From Shewanella basaltis (GTDB lineage: Bacteria; Pseudomonadota; Gammaproteobacteria; Enterobacterales; Shewanellaceae): a stretch of 61,215 nt of DNA. The notes beneath the pieces are model-generated. The model did not search any database, was not told where the DNA came from, and saw nothing but the letters and a program-made list of their open reading frames with translations. The stretch spans positions 1 to 61,215 of the forward strand of contig NZ_JAKILA010000027.1 in assembly GCF_023283885.1 (NCBI RefSeq), read 5' to 3'. The position numbers were made by a program, and so were the translations under genes. Below, one piece after another: positions 1 to 9,404 of the stretch. Positions within the stretch are counted from its first letter, which is position 1. The number at the start of each line of letters is the position of its first letter.

Positions 1-105
1 CAAGGCGAATTAACGCGTCAATAGCTAGCCTATTGCAAGTTAATTCAACGCAGTGAGGAAGGCAAAGGACTGCTTGAAAGGCGTTTGTTATCCAGAGCTG
101 AGGTT
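1..105 (-). repeat. MITE family A, copy 1 (cut by window edge)
   Basis: This is the reverse complement of the first ~105 bp of the 197-bp element seen complete at 1436-1632 and 20354-20550. It ends at 105 with the complement of the terminal sequence AACCTCAGCTCTGGATAA. The other end lies outside the window, so its target duplication cannot be checked. It contains no gene and is inverted relative to the copy 1.3 kb away. Confidence 0.9.
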
Positions 106-107
106 GA

Positions 108-305
108 TTATTCTTTGATTTCTTCTACCACTTCTTTGGTTTCTCGGCCAATGGCTTTTACTGTGTCACGTGTGCCGTGCCCAATTGCCGTGGTGACCTT
201 TTTGGTTGTGTGGCCAATTTCTCTGCCAGTTTGCTTTAATTCTGCACATGCCGATAAGCACAGCATCATACCCAGCGCTAATATTAAGATGATTTTGTTA
301 TGCAT
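108..305 (-). CDS. small lipoprotein
   Basis: A 65-residue protein with a lysine-containing N-terminus, a hydrophobic stretch and a lipobox ending in LSAC (Cys20). It is therefore expected to be exported, lipidated and anchored in the envelope. The mature ~45 residues are hydrophilic, rich in Lys, Glu and Thr, and contain a loosely repeated pattern (GREIGHTTK, GHGTRDTVK, GRETKEVV) suggesting an amphipathic helix. It resembles small entericidin-like or stress lipoproteins only in general form, and I do not recognise the family. The stop lies three bases from the end of the MITE copy, so that copy sits immediately downstream of the gene. Confidence 0.7.
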   Translation of the reverse strand: MHNKIILILALGMMLCLSACAELKQTGREIGHTTKKVTTAIGHGTRDTVKAIGRETKEVVEEIKE

Positions 306-397
306 TTTAGTAACCTGTTAATTAGAAAATGTTAACCATGTCTTTAGCTTATTGAAAAAATTCGTTCAATGATTACAGAGTCAAATAAGGGAATATT

Positions 398-604
398 ATG
401 GATGTTAATGCCACAAAAATAGGTCAAATTATCTTTGTTCTCACCATCATTGTGGTGTTTTTTACCTTAAAGTTTGCCAAAGGTAAAACGACAAACTTAC
501 CCTTAATTGGCTTTTATGCCATTTTGCTCAATGTTATTTTTGCACCAGCAGGTTGGGTATTTTGCTGGTACTGGTCAACAAAGCCACAGTTACCTAAAAA
601 GTAA
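398..604 (+). CDS. small two-helix membrane protein
   Basis: A 68-residue protein with two hydrophobic segments (about residues 8-26 and 36-58) joined by a short basic loop (KGKTT), and a lysine-rich C-terminus. This fits a small inner-membrane protein with both ends on the same side. A good ribosome-binding site (AAGGGA) lies about seven bases before the ATG. Divergent from the lipoprotein and convergent with the SDR gene. No family or function recognised. Confidence 0.65.
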   Translation: MDVNATKIGQIIFVLTIIVVFFTLKFAKGKTTNLPLIGFYAILLNVIFAPAGWVFCWYWSTKPQLPKK

Positions 605-650
605 CGCCTACCAATATCGCAAACTATTATTGTGCAATATCAGCATGAGA

Positions 651-1328
651 TTAACCACGGTTAATGGTTAAATCAGACACATAACCATGTTCGGTTGCCA
701 CTAACGCATTTTTTAGCATCAGCGCTGCTTCATCGGCTGTCATAAAGCTAGATGTGTCAATCTCTTTGCCGCTGGTAGACCAAAAATCGGTCGCCATTCC
801 GCCCGGGTAAGCCGCAATCAACTTCATTGGGCTCGCTTTTAGCTCTAACCTTAATGATTCAACTAACCCTTTTACCGCCCATTTTACCGCGCAATAAGTC
901 GATTCATTTGCTTTACCAGCTTGGGCTGCTGTCGACATCACCACCACTACGTTAACCTTATGATCACGATAACGACTGACGAGTTCACGTAATACCAAAA
1001 TGCTTGAGGTGAGGTTGTTGCTAATGAGTTGATTAATCCCTTGCGGGCTTTGTTGCTCTATAGGCCCAAAGTAACCACTACCAGCACAATGAATTACCGT
1101 TGTGGGCGGCGTCGACAATTGCGAAAATAAATGACTCACTTGTTCAGCAATACACAAATCAGCGACGTGTGTGGTTACATTCGCTTGCTGCGTTGCGGTC
1201 AGTTTTGCTGTCACTGCAGTCAGTTTTTGTTGGCTGCGACCGCTGATCAGCAGTTGGCAATTGTCAGTTGCATATTGATAGGCCAGTGCCGCCCCTAAGC
1301 CACTACTGGCGCCAGTAATAACAATCAT
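651..1328 (-). CDS. short-chain dehydrogenase/reductase (SDR)
   Basis: A 225-residue classical SDR. The Rossmann nucleotide-binding motif TGASSGLG is at residues 5-12, HCAGSG at about 80-85 corresponds to the NAG region, and the catalytic triad is Ser132, Tyr145 and Lys149 (YCAVK). A PGGMATDF segment follows, as usual for the substrate/cofactor loop. It should be a cytoplasmic NAD(P)-dependent oxidoreductase of unknown substrate. The family normally runs to about 250 residues, so it is slightly short. It lies between two inverted MITE copies with two small envelope genes. Confidence 0.88.
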   Translation of the reverse strand: MIVITGASSGLGAALAYQYATDNCQLLISGRSQQKLTAVTAKLTATQQANVTTHVADLCIAEQVSHLFSQLSTPPTTVIHCAGSGYFGPIEQQSPQGINQLISNNLTSSILVLRELVSRYRDHKVNVVVVMSTAAQAGKANESTYCAVKWAVKGLVESLRLELKASPMKLIAAYPGGMATDFWSTSGKEIDTSSFMTADEAALMLKNALVATEHGYVSDLTINRG

Positions 1329-1435
1329 AATAATCCTTTATGGCAATTTTCACTAAGCTGGTCACTATACCAATGCGTATACAAACCGCAATCATGGCAA
1401 GAGTGAATGGCGGATTAAGTCCTCATTCAGTAAGT

Positions 1436-1632
1436 AACCTCAGCTCTGGATAACAAACGCCTTTCAAGCAGTCCTTTGCCTTCCTCACTGCGTTGAATTA
1501 ACTTGCAATAGGCTAGCTATTGACGCGTTAATTCGCCTTGTTAGCAAAACAAATCACAAGCTTGACAGTGGATTTTAGTCAATCTATTGATTTATATCGT
1601 TATCAATACATCTCTTATCCAGAGTTGAGGTT
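1436..1632 (+). repeat. MITE family A, copy 2 (complete, 197 bp)
   Basis: Complete element with 18-bp terminal inverted repeats (AACCTCAGCTCTGGATAA at the left, TTATCCAGAGTTGAGGTT at the right; one mismatch). It is flanked by a 4-bp direct repeat AAGT (1432-1435 and 1633-1636), a target-site duplication. An internal imperfect hairpin lies at about 1494-1533 (GAATTAAC and GCAATAG arms). No coding capacity, so it must be moved by a transposase elsewhere. Practically identical to 20354-20550. It sits about 100 bp upstream of the TSUP permease gene. Confidence 0.92.
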
Positions 1633-1730
1633 AAGTATGAATAAATAACGCTTTGTATTTTGGTGTTAAAGATTGTCTAATAACGCCTTGCTTGTAGACA
1701 TCATATCGATCGCTAATAACGAGAATCTTA

Positions 1731-2492
1731 ATGTTTGAACTTACGCTCCAAATTGCGCTTATCTTATTTGTTGTTGCTTTAATTGCAGGTTTTATCGACT
1801 CTATTGCCGGCGGTGGCGGGCTACTGACTATCCCCGCGTTATTGTGGGCCGGTTTACCTCCTGCAGCGGCATTAGGCACGAACAAACTGCAAGCCTGTGG
1901 CGGCAGCTTTTTTGCCAGTTTATATTTTGTGCGCAAAGGCATGGTTGATTTACGCAGTATTCGATTATCGTTGATATGTGCTTTTATTGGTGCGGCCATT
2001 GGTACCATGCTGGTACAAATGATTGATGCCAAACTCCTCGAACTGGTGTTACCGTTTTTAATTTTAGCGATTGGTTGCTACTTTTTATTTTCTAAAAAAA
2101 TCAGTGAAACTGACCGCCAACAAGTATTAACCCCAAGTGTATTTGCCTTTACTGCAGCACTGGGAGTGGGGTTTTACGATGGCTTTTTTGGTCCTGGTAC
2201 GGGCAGTTTTTTTGCTCTGGCGTTTGTGTCTCTTGCCGGGTTTGGCCTCGCTAAAGCCACCGCACATGCCAAACTACTTAATTTTGCCACCAACATTGCC
2301 TCGCTTATTTTCTTTTTAATTGGTGGTCAAGTGGTCATCGTTTTAGGGCTCATTATGCTGGTGGGACAATCTATCGGTGCAACCCTTGGCTCACGTTTAG
2401 TGGTCACTAAGGGGGTTAAAATTATTAAGCCACTGGTGGTTATCATGTCATTGGGCATGAGTGTCAAATTATTATGGTCGCAATATATGTAA
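1731..2492 (+). CDS. TSUP-family membrane transporter (TauE/SafE, YfcA-like)
   Basis: A 253-residue polytopic inner-membrane protein with about eight hydrophobic segments. The N-terminal hallmark GFIDSIAGGGGLLTIPALL followed by ALGTNKLQA, and the second-half repeat GFYDGFFGPGTGSFFALAF, are characteristic of the TauE/SafE (sulfite/organosulfur exporter) family, closest to YfcA. The substrate cannot be read from sequence. A single gene behind MITE copy 2, so its promoter region may include sequence from the element. It ends shortly before sbcD on the same strand. Confidence 0.9.
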   Translation: MFELTLQIALILFVVALIAGFIDSIAGGGGLLTIPALLWAGLPPAAALGTNKLQACGGSFFASLYFVRKGMVDLRSIRLSLICAFIGAAIGTMLVQMIDAKLLELVLPFLILAIGCYFLFSKKISETDRQQVLTPSVFAFTAALGVGFYDGFFGPGTGSFFALAFVSLAGFGLAKATAHAKLLNFATNIASLIFFLIGGQVVIVLGLIMLVGQSIGATLGSRLVVTKGVKIIKPLVVIMSLGMSVKLLWSQYM

Positions 2493-2552
2493 CATCTTTG
2501 CTCCATACCAATAGAGTTTGCATTCAATGATACTGTTAATTAAAGGGATGTT

Positions 2553-3872
2553 ATGCGCATCATTCACACATCAGATTGGCACCTAGGCCAGTATTTTTAT
2601 GGTAAAAGCCGCGCGGCGGAACATCAGGCTTTTATGGCATGGTTACTTGAGCAAATTACTCTACATCAGGTTGATGCGTTAATTGTTGCCGGTGATATTT
2701 TCGATACCGGTACCCCACCTAGTTATGCTCGAGCACTTTACAATCAATTTATTGTTCAAATTCAACACACTGGTTGTAAGCTGGTAATATTAGGTGGCAA
2801 CCATGACTCTGTATCAACCTTAAGTGAATCTCGAGAGTTATTAGCTTGTCTGCACACCACTGTGATCCCGGGGGCGTTTGACCGAGTGAGTGAACATGTC
2901 ATGCCGCTTCATAATCGACAAGGTGAGGTTGGGGCAATTTTGTGTGGTTTGCCGTTCCTGCGCCCACGTGACATCGTATTGAGTGAGTCTGGTGAATCAT
3001 CGAGTGATAAGCAACATAAACTGGGTGAAGCCATAAGCCAGCTTTACCAGGGGTGTTTTGCGCATGCAACCGAGTTAAATACTTCGTTACCTAAGCCGGT
3101 ACCTATTGTTGCAACAGGGCATTTAACGACTGTGGGCGCCAGTACATCGGAGTCTGTACGCGACATCTATATTGGCAGTTTAGATGCATTTAATGCCAAT
3201 TTGTTTCCTGCTGCGGATTATATCGCCCTTGGGCATATTCATCGCGCGCAAGTGGTGGCGAAGTCTGAACACATTCGTTATAGCGGCTCCCCTATTGCAT
3301 TAAGCTTTGATGAGCTAACAAGCCAAAATGAAGCTCAAAAATCTGTGTTTTTAGTTGAATTTGTTGACACAAAATTGGCGCAAGTTACGCCATTGATGGT
3401 GCCGATGTTTCAAGCTATGCAGGTGTTAAAAGGCGACCTGGACAGTATTGCGCAACAACTCAGTACTTTTGAAGATAAACACGCCACAGAACAAACAACT
3501 TGGTTAAGCATTGAAGTGTCGCAGCAAGATTATTTATCTGATTTACAGTCGCGTATTGCAGACATGTCTCAAGAAAAAGCAGTCGAAGTCTTACAACTTA
3601 AACGTGCTAAAAGCCAACGGCAACAACACATTAAGCAGCTTGATAACGAGACATTATCAGAGTTAAGTGTCAACGACGTCTTTGCCAGACGATTAGCCCA
3701 AGAACAGTTTGAAAGCGAGGCACAACAAGCGCAGCTTAGTCGCATCAAACAACGATTTAGCCAAGTGGTGTCTGAAGTCGAGGCGGAAATGCTCAATCAA
3801 GATTCTGCTGCCAGCCACATATTGCATGAATCAATAAATGCTAAGCGTGAGCAAGAAGGTCAAGCATCATGA
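2553..3872 (+). CDS. sbcD: exonuclease subunit SbcD
   Basis: A 439-residue Mre11-type calcineurin-like phosphoesterase. Metal-binding motifs in order are TSDWHLG (Asp8, His10), AGDIFD (Asp48), GGNHDS, a GHLTTVG histidine and GHIHRA. With SbcC it forms a nuclease that cleaves DNA hairpins and processes blocked ends. The C-terminal ~80 residues are Gln/Glu-rich and helical, fitting the SbcC-binding tail. The ribosome-binding site AAAGGGATG precedes the ATG. The stop codon overlaps the sbcC start by 4 bp, implying translational coupling. Confidence 0.96.
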   Translation: MRIIHTSDWHLGQYFYGKSRAAEHQAFMAWLLEQITLHQVDALIVAGDIFDTGTPPSYARALYNQFIVQIQHTGCKLVILGGNHDSVSTLSESRELLACLHTTVIPGAFDRVSEHVMPLHNRQGEVGAILCGLPFLRPRDIVLSESGESSSDKQHKLGEAISQLYQGCFAHATELNTSLPKPVPIVATGHLTTVGASTSESVRDIYIGSLDAFNANLFPAADYIALGHIHRAQVVAKSEHIRYSGSPIALSFDELTSQNEAQKSVFLVEFVDTKLAQVTPLMVPMFQAMQVLKGDLDSIAQQLSTFEDKHATEQTTWLSIEVSQQDYLSDLQSRIADMSQEKAVEVLQLKRAKSQRQQHIKQLDNETLSELSVNDVFARRLAQEQFESEAQQAQLSRIKQRFSQVVSEVEAEMLNQDSAASHILHESINAKREQEGQAS

Positions 3873-6800
3873 GAATATTAAGCCTTCGTTTTAAAAACAT
3901 TAACTCTCTTAAAAATGAGTGGAAAATCGATTTTACCCAATCTCCCTTTGCTGAAAATGGCTTATTTGCGATTACCGGGCCAACGGGCGCGGGCAAAACC
4001 ACGATTTTAGATGCCATTTGCTTAGCGCTTTATCATCGCACCCCAAGATTAAATAACATTTCTAAAACCACCAACGAGTTAATGACCCGTGGCACAGCAG
4101 AATGCCTGGCAGAAGTGGAGTTTGAAGTAAAAGGCGAAGCATATCGCGCCTTTTGGAGTCAGCGTCGTTCACGCGATAAGGCTGATGGCAATCTGCAAGA
4201 TGCACAAGTTGAACTGGCTAAGTTAAGTGATGGTAAAATTCTTGCTAGCCAGATTAAACGCAAAACAGAGTTGATTGAAGACATTACTGGCCTTGATTTT
4301 GCCCGCTTTACTAAATCGATGATGTTATCTCAAGGGCAGTTTGCAGCGTTTTTAAACGCCGAGGCGAACGAGCGTGCAGAGCTATTAGAAGAACTCACTG
4401 GTACTGAAATTTACAGTTTAATTTCGGCGCGTGTACACCAGCACTTTAGCGATGCTAAAACCAATTTAAAAGTGTTAGAAGCCAAGCTTAGCAGTGTTGA
4501 ATTATTAGATGATGAGCAGCGTAAAGCGCAAGAGTTGCACATTGAGCAGCTCAACCAAACCTTAAGTGAGCAGCAATCACAGGTGTCCCAATTTAGCGCG
4601 TATTTAACTTGGGCCGATAACACACAACAAGCACAAACTGCGTTAAGTCGTGCCAGTGAGCAAAAACAACAAGCCATTGAGCGCCAGCAGCAACATCAAG
4701 GTGACCTGACACAATTGGCACACAGCGAGCCTGCTCAGCGCATAGCCCCTTTATTTGAGCAACAACAAAAAGCGCAGCAAAAAGTCACGGCCTTGGCTAC
4801 CCAAATAACTGAGCTTGATGAACAGTCGCAGTTGGCACAATCTGAGTTATTGGCCCATCAGACACAACATCGTCAACATCAGCAACAGCTTGAACACAAG
4901 AGCCAAGCACATAAAGCCTTATTGACTTTAATTGACCAACAAGTCGTGCCGCTTGATCAACAGATCCAACAGGTTAATTATCAGCTATCGCAGGTGTTAT
5001 CGGGTTATCAGACGACTCAGTCACAACAACACAAAGCGCAACAACAGCTACAACAACTGTTAAGCCAGCAACAATCACTCGGTGCTGATAAGCAAAAGAT
5101 TGAGCAACAACTTAATGCGCTGCCACAGGGGCAAGATATTGAAAAAGCCTTTGGCGCGTGGCAATCGCAATACGCTCAGGTGCAGCAATTAACTGAGCAA
5201 CTGACACAGCTTGAACAGCAAAGGCAACAACATCAACTCAGTACCGAGCAGACTCAGGCTTCGTTAGACCAATTGAGTCCACAAATCACGCAAGCGCAAT
5301 CGTTACTCACTCAACTACGCGCGCAGCAAACAAAGAGCCAACAAGCGTTGGCAAACTTATTGGCCGGTGAAGATGAGTCGCAAATTAGCGCGCAATATCA
5401 GCAATGTGTTGACCAACAGGCTGGACGTTATCAGCTTAGCCAACTGTTTACGCAATTTTCGCGCTCACAACAGCAATATCAGCAATTGAGCCAAGAGTCG
5501 GCTCAGTTTGGCAATGAACTGCAAACTACCACGCAATCATTAACTGCCGTTCGAGCGCAGTGGAGTGATAAAAATCAACAAGTTAAAGATGTACAAACCT
5601 TGTTGCAACAAGAGCAGCAAATCGCTAATTTGACTTTAGAGCGAGCCAAATTAAAAGCAGGCGAACCCTGTGCCTTGTGTGGGTCGACTGAGCATCCATT
5701 AGTGGAGCGCTATGAGGCGCTTAATGTGTCAGCCACTGAGCAACGGGCACAACAATTACAAACTGAACTCGACAGCATCCAAAAGCAAGGTGAGCTGCTT
5801 AAAAACCAACAAACGGCACTGCAAGTCAAATTTGATCACAGCGCAACGTTACTAAAACAGACACAAGCCGAATTGCTCAATATCGAACAACAATGGCAGC
5901 AGCAAACTCATGCCTTATCTGTGAGTTTAGCCCTCGATACTCAACAGCAATCAATGTTGGATGAATACATTGCCACTGCTGACACTGTGCAGCAGCAATT
6001 AGCGACAAAGCTCACTGAGCTCAATCAATGCCAAAAAACCTTGCATCAAGATCAACAGCAATGTGTTCAAGCTGAACAAGCCTTGAGCCAGCTGATTAAT
6101 CAACAAGGTTTGCTGACACAACAACTAGAAAATGCCAAACAAAGTCTTGTGGCACAGCAGCAGCGGATTGACACCCTAACCGAGCAACAAACTGATATGG
6201 TTCATCTGCTCACAAAGCACATTACCGCCAATGGCTTGAGCGCGCCAACGCCTCAAGAAGTCTCGCAGTGGTTAGCGGCATTACAACAACAGTTAACAGA
6301 GTGGACCGAGGCGCAACAACAAGCTGTCTACAACCAACAACAATTGACAATAACCCGCGAGAAGCTGACCACTCACCAGCAACAACTCACCGAGATAAAT
6401 GAGCAGTTAACCGTCAAGCAGCAACAGCTTGACCAAGTACAGCAGCAACTTGAAAGCTTACAAGCCAAGCGTCAAAGCCTGTTTGCAGACAAAGTGGTTG
6501 ATGATGAAAAGCAACTCAGCCAGCAGACGTTAGAGAAAGCTCAGCAACAATTGGCACTAGCAGAACAGCAATTACAAGCGGCAGATAAAAAACATTCAGC
6601 GTTAGGGGTTCAGTTGCAAGGTGTGACTCGTCAAAAGGCCGATGCAGTACAAGAGTTACAACAACTGCAAGCACAATGGCAAGATGCATTACAACAGAGT
6701 CCATTTACCGATGAAACAGCATTTAATGCTGCATTATTGACGCCACTTGAGCGTGAAACATTACAACAGCTTAAGCAACAGCTCGATAATGATATTGTTA

Positions 6801-7567
6801 AAGCAAGCACCTTAGTTGAGCACGCTTTAGCAAGGCAAGCAGAGCTGACTCAACTGGGTAAACAGCATGCTTATGATGTGACTCAACAGGAGGTTATTGC
6901 ACACAAGCACCAAGCGCTCGACGCTGAAATGCAGCAACATAAACAAACCTTGTGGCGTTTAACTCACGAACTCGAGCAAGATGCGGGTAAAAGAGCAGGG
7001 CAGCAACAACGGCTAATTGAGCACGCTCAACTGCAACAAGAATACGATGATTTAGCTTATTTACATTCGTTAATAGGTTCACAAAAGGGCGATAAGTTCC
7101 GTAAATTTGCCCAAGGGCTTACTTTAGACCATTTAGTGGCGTTAGCAAATCGACAACTAGAACGCCTCCAAGGACGTTACCTATTGGAGCGCAAAGAGTC
7201 TGACGCCCTTGAACTACAAGTACTCGATACCTGGCAAGGAGATGCCGTGCGCGATACCAGAACCTTGTCGGGTGGCGAAAGCTTTTTAGTGAGTTTAGCC
7301 CTTGCCTTGGCGCTTTCTGACCTTGTAAGTCATAAAACGAGCATTGACTCACTGTTTTTAGATGAAGGCTTTGGTACGTTGGACAGCCAAACATTGGATA
7401 CGGCATTAGATGCACTCGATAACTTAAATGCGTCGGGCAAAATGATTGGTGTGATTAGCCATATTGAAGCAATGAAAGAGCGAATAAGTGTGCAGATAAA
7501 AGTGAATAAAATGAATGGGCTTGGCATCAGTAAATTACAGAATGAATTTGCCGTCAGTGCATTTTGA
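3869..7567 (+). CDS. sbcC: exonuclease subunit SbcC (SMC-like ATPase)
   Basis: A 1232-residue Rad50-like ATPase. The N-terminal half-site has Walker A GPTGAGKTT (about residues 37-45) and a Q-loop in LSQGQFAAF. Two long coiled-coil arms flank a zinc-hook CALC motif near residue 600. The C-terminal half has the signature LSGGES (about 1133) and Walker B LFLDEGFGTLD (about 1161). The arms are extraordinarily glutamine-rich, with many QQQ runs, and the protein is longer than E. coli SbcC (1048). Partner of SbcD immediately upstream with a 4-bp overlap. Confidence 0.96.
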   Translation: MRILSLRFKNINSLKNEWKIDFTQSPFAENGLFAITGPTGAGKTTILDAICLALYHRTPRLNNISKTTNELMTRGTAECLAEVEFEVKGEAYRAFWSQRRSRDKADGNLQDAQVELAKLSDGKILASQIKRKTELIEDITGLDFARFTKSMMLSQGQFAAFLNAEANERAELLEELTGTEIYSLISARVHQHFSDAKTNLKVLEAKLSSVELLDDEQRKAQELHIEQLNQTLSEQQSQVSQFSAYLTWADNTQQAQTALSRASEQKQQAIERQQQHQGDLTQLAHSEPAQRIAPLFEQQQKAQQKVTALATQITELDEQSQLAQSELLAHQTQHRQHQQQLEHKSQAHKALLTLIDQQVVPLDQQIQQVNYQLSQVLSGYQTTQSQQHKAQQQLQQLLSQQQSLGADKQKIEQQLNALPQGQDIEKAFGAWQSQYAQVQQLTEQLTQLEQQRQQHQLSTEQTQASLDQLSPQITQAQSLLTQLRAQQTKSQQALANLLAGEDESQISAQYQQCVDQQAGRYQLSQLFTQFSRSQQQYQQLSQESAQFGNELQTTTQSLTAVRAQWSDKNQQVKDVQTLLQQEQQIANLTLERAKLKAGEPCALCGSTEHPLVERYEALNVSATEQRAQQLQTELDSIQKQGELLKNQQTALQVKFDHSATLLKQTQAELLNIEQQWQQQTHALSVSLALDTQQQSMLDEYIATADTVQQQLATKLTELNQCQKTLHQDQQQCVQAEQALSQLINQQGLLTQQLENAKQSLVAQQQRIDTLTEQQTDMVHLLTKHITANGLSAPTPQEVSQWLAALQQQLTEWTEAQQQAVYNQQQLTITREKLTTHQQQLTEINEQLTVKQQQLDQVQQQLESLQAKRQSLFADKVVDDEKQLSQQTLEKAQQQLALAEQQLQAADKKHSALGVQLQGVTRQKADAVQELQQLQAQWQDALQQSPFTDETAFNAALLTPLERETLQQLKQQLDNDIVKASTLVEHALARQAELTQLGKQHAYDVTQQEVIAHKHQALDAEMQQHKQTLWRLTHELEQDAGKRAGQQQRLIEHAQLQQEYDDLAYLHSLIGSQKGDKFRKFAQGLTLDHLVALANRQLERLQGRYLLERKESDALELQVLDTWQGDAVRDTRTLSGGESFLVSLALALALSDLVSHKTSIDSLFLDEGFGTLDSQTLDTALDALDNLNASGKMIGVISHIEAMKERISVQIKVNKMNGLGISKLQNEFAVSAF

Positions 7568-7867
7568 TCGGCTTCAAACTCCCGTGATTACTGTAATCGA
7601 GTTCAAATTAAATATTAAATAAATGTCATTTTATATTTGTAATATGACTATTTTTTGATATAAAAGAGCGTTGATATGCAGTTTGAGTGCAAAAGTCCTT
7701 GTTTTAAGCAGTTTTACCGGACGGCGTAGTATCAAATATTGGGCCATATTTATGATAAAAACGATGTGAATTCGCAGGTGTACCTCTGCGTTTAACTTCG
7801 CAATAACAATTTGCAGTAAAAGAAAAACAATAAATATAAAGCGTCATCTTTTAGGGTGGATTAGACA
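7568..7867. other. 300-bp intergenic region upstream of the M23 peptidase gene
   Basis: AT-rich spacer after sbcC with no convincing coding potential. No strong intrinsic terminator was seen after sbcC. The promoter of the downstream peptidase gene is expected here. The ribosome-binding site TAGGGTGGA at about 7852-7860 fits the TTG start at 7868. Confidence 0.5.
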
Positions 7868-9160
7868 TTGCTAATGAGTAGAATTATGGGCTTTCAAAGG
7901 CCAGATGTAAGTTCGTTGAGCTTACCTAACTTGCACAAAAAGTTATTACTTGCCAGTGTGTTTGTTGTCGGAGCCGCATTATTATGGCCAACACAACAAG
8001 AGTTTTCATCACAACGTATTCCAGTGGCGATAGACATAGACTCTTTGTTGCCACATATTGCTCAACAAGAGCAAACACCCGTTATCGCGCATCAAGCCAC
8101 ACCGATATTAGACCGAGTGATTGAACCTGGTGACACCTTAAGTCATTTATTCGAGCTTGCTGGTATTGATCAACGCACCATGTATAAAGTGCTTGAGGCC
8201 GATTTAGAGGTATTGGCCTTAGACACCTTATTACCGGGTAACCGCATCCAGTTTTGGGATAATGCCAATGGCGAACTTGAAAAATTAGAATTGTATTTCA
8301 ATCCAGCACATCAAGTTGTATTTACCCGTTTTGACGATGGCAGTTTTGAGGTCAAAGACATTAATATTAACGGTATTTGGCAAAATCGTATTGTTGGCGG
8401 TGAAATTAACGGCTCGTTTTATGTGTCTGCTAAAAATGCGGGTTTAAGTGCAGCCGAAATTCAAAAAGTCGAATCACTATTAAAATCGAAACTCAACTTT
8501 TCACGTGAATTACGTGCAGGTGATACCTTCTCGGTGTTGGTTAACGATCAATTTGTTGAAGGTGAGCCAACAGGTGCCACCTCTATTGAAGGTATTCGCA
8601 TTAATACCGGTCGTCGTGAAATTACCGCGTTTCAAAATACCGATGGTAATTTTTACGACATTAATGGCCAGAGTTTAGCGCCAGCATTTCAACGTATTCC
8701 TTTAGACCGCAAGGTAAGGCTAACGTCGCGTTTTAACCCTGCGCGTAAGCACCCAATAACAGGTCGCATTCGCCCACATAACGGAACCGATTTTGCCACA
8801 CCGATTGGTACTCGAGTTGTTGCCCCTGGTGATGGCGTAGTGACCATGGTGACTAAACATGCGTTTGCGGGTAACTACATTGTGATTGAACATGACAATA
8901 AAGTACGTACTCGCTACCTGCACTTGTCTAAGTTTTTAGTGAAAAAAGGCCAGCGCGTTACTCGTGGTCAAGTGATTGCGTTATCGGGTAATACAGGTGC
9001 TTCCACCGGCCCACATTTACACTATGAATTTATTGTTAACGGTCGCCCAGTTGATGCAATGAAAGCCAACATTGCAGAAGCCAAAGTATTACCTAAAAAG
9101 CAATTACAAGAGTTTCAGGCATTAGTGCGCAGCCGCACAATGATGATGGACTTAGGCTAA
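7868..9160 (+). CDS. M23 family murein endopeptidase (MepM/YebA-like)
   Basis: About 430 residues. A signal-anchor segment (about 24-42) is followed by an OapA/LysM-like region (VIEPGDTLSHLFELAGI) and a C-terminal lytic domain. The lytic domain has the zinc-ligand motifs HNGTDFATP (about residue 303) and GPHLHYEF (about 382). It is expected to cleave peptidoglycan cross-links in the periplasm during cell-wall growth. Start choice: TTG at 7868 is seven bases after GGTGGA, but ATG codons at 7874 and 7886 are alternatives. A hairpin terminator follows at 9191. Confidence 0.92.
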   Translation: MLMSRIMGFQRPDVSSLSLPNLHKKLLLASVFVVGAALLWPTQQEFSSQRIPVAIDIDSLLPHIAQQEQTPVIAHQATPILDRVIEPGDTLSHLFELAGIDQRTMYKVLEADLEVLALDTLLPGNRIQFWDNANGELEKLELYFNPAHQVVFTRFDDGSFEVKDININGIWQNRIVGGEINGSFYVSAKNAGLSAAEIQKVESLLKSKLNFSRELRAGDTFSVLVNDQFVEGEPTGATSIEGIRINTGRREITAFQNTDGNFYDINGQSLAPAFQRIPLDRKVRLTSRFNPARKHPITGRIRPHNGTDFATPIGTRVVAPGDGVVTMVTKHAFAGNYIVIEHDNKVRTRYLHLSKFLVKKGQRVTRGQVIALSGNTGASTGPHLHYEFIVNGRPVDAMKANIAEAKVLPKKQLQEFQALVRSRTMMMDLG

Positions 9161-9190
9161 TCACACTCAGTGTAAGTTAACTTACTCATT

Positions 9191-9220
9191 AAAAAATGCA
9201 GCCTAAAAGCTGCATTTTTT
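9191..9220. terminator. bidirectional intrinsic terminator
   Basis: A perfect stem AAAAAATGCAGC / GCTGCATTTTTT with a 6-base loop, with A/T tracts on both sides. It can end both the M23 peptidase transcript from the left and the MFS transcript from the right. In the latter case it lies beyond the inserted family-B repeat. Confidence 0.85.
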
Positions 9221-9246
9221 ATTATCAGTTGTTTATCGTCTTTTTT

Positions 9247-9403
9247 ACCAAACAGCACAAAAACGTGATCATGCTTATTGGTTAACATCGCTTATAACGT
9301 CGTTAGACATGTTGAAGTTAGAACAACTCGTTTGCTGCAATTTCTGCCTTGTTTAAACGATTTTTCCTACGCAATGTTTGATCACTTATTTATCCTGATT
9401 GGC
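9247..9403 (+). repeat. dispersed repeat family B, copy 1 (157 bp)
   Basis: Related over its length to 26049-26205 and of identical length (157 bp). It has imperfect terminal inverted repeats (ACCAAACAG at the left, CTGATTGGC at the right). Shared internal blocks include GTGATCATGCTTA, GCTTATAAC, CTACGCAAT and TTTATCCTGATTGG. Its right edge lies one base from the stop codon of the minus-strand MFS gene. No coding capacity. Confidence 0.85.
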
Positions 9404-9404
9404 A

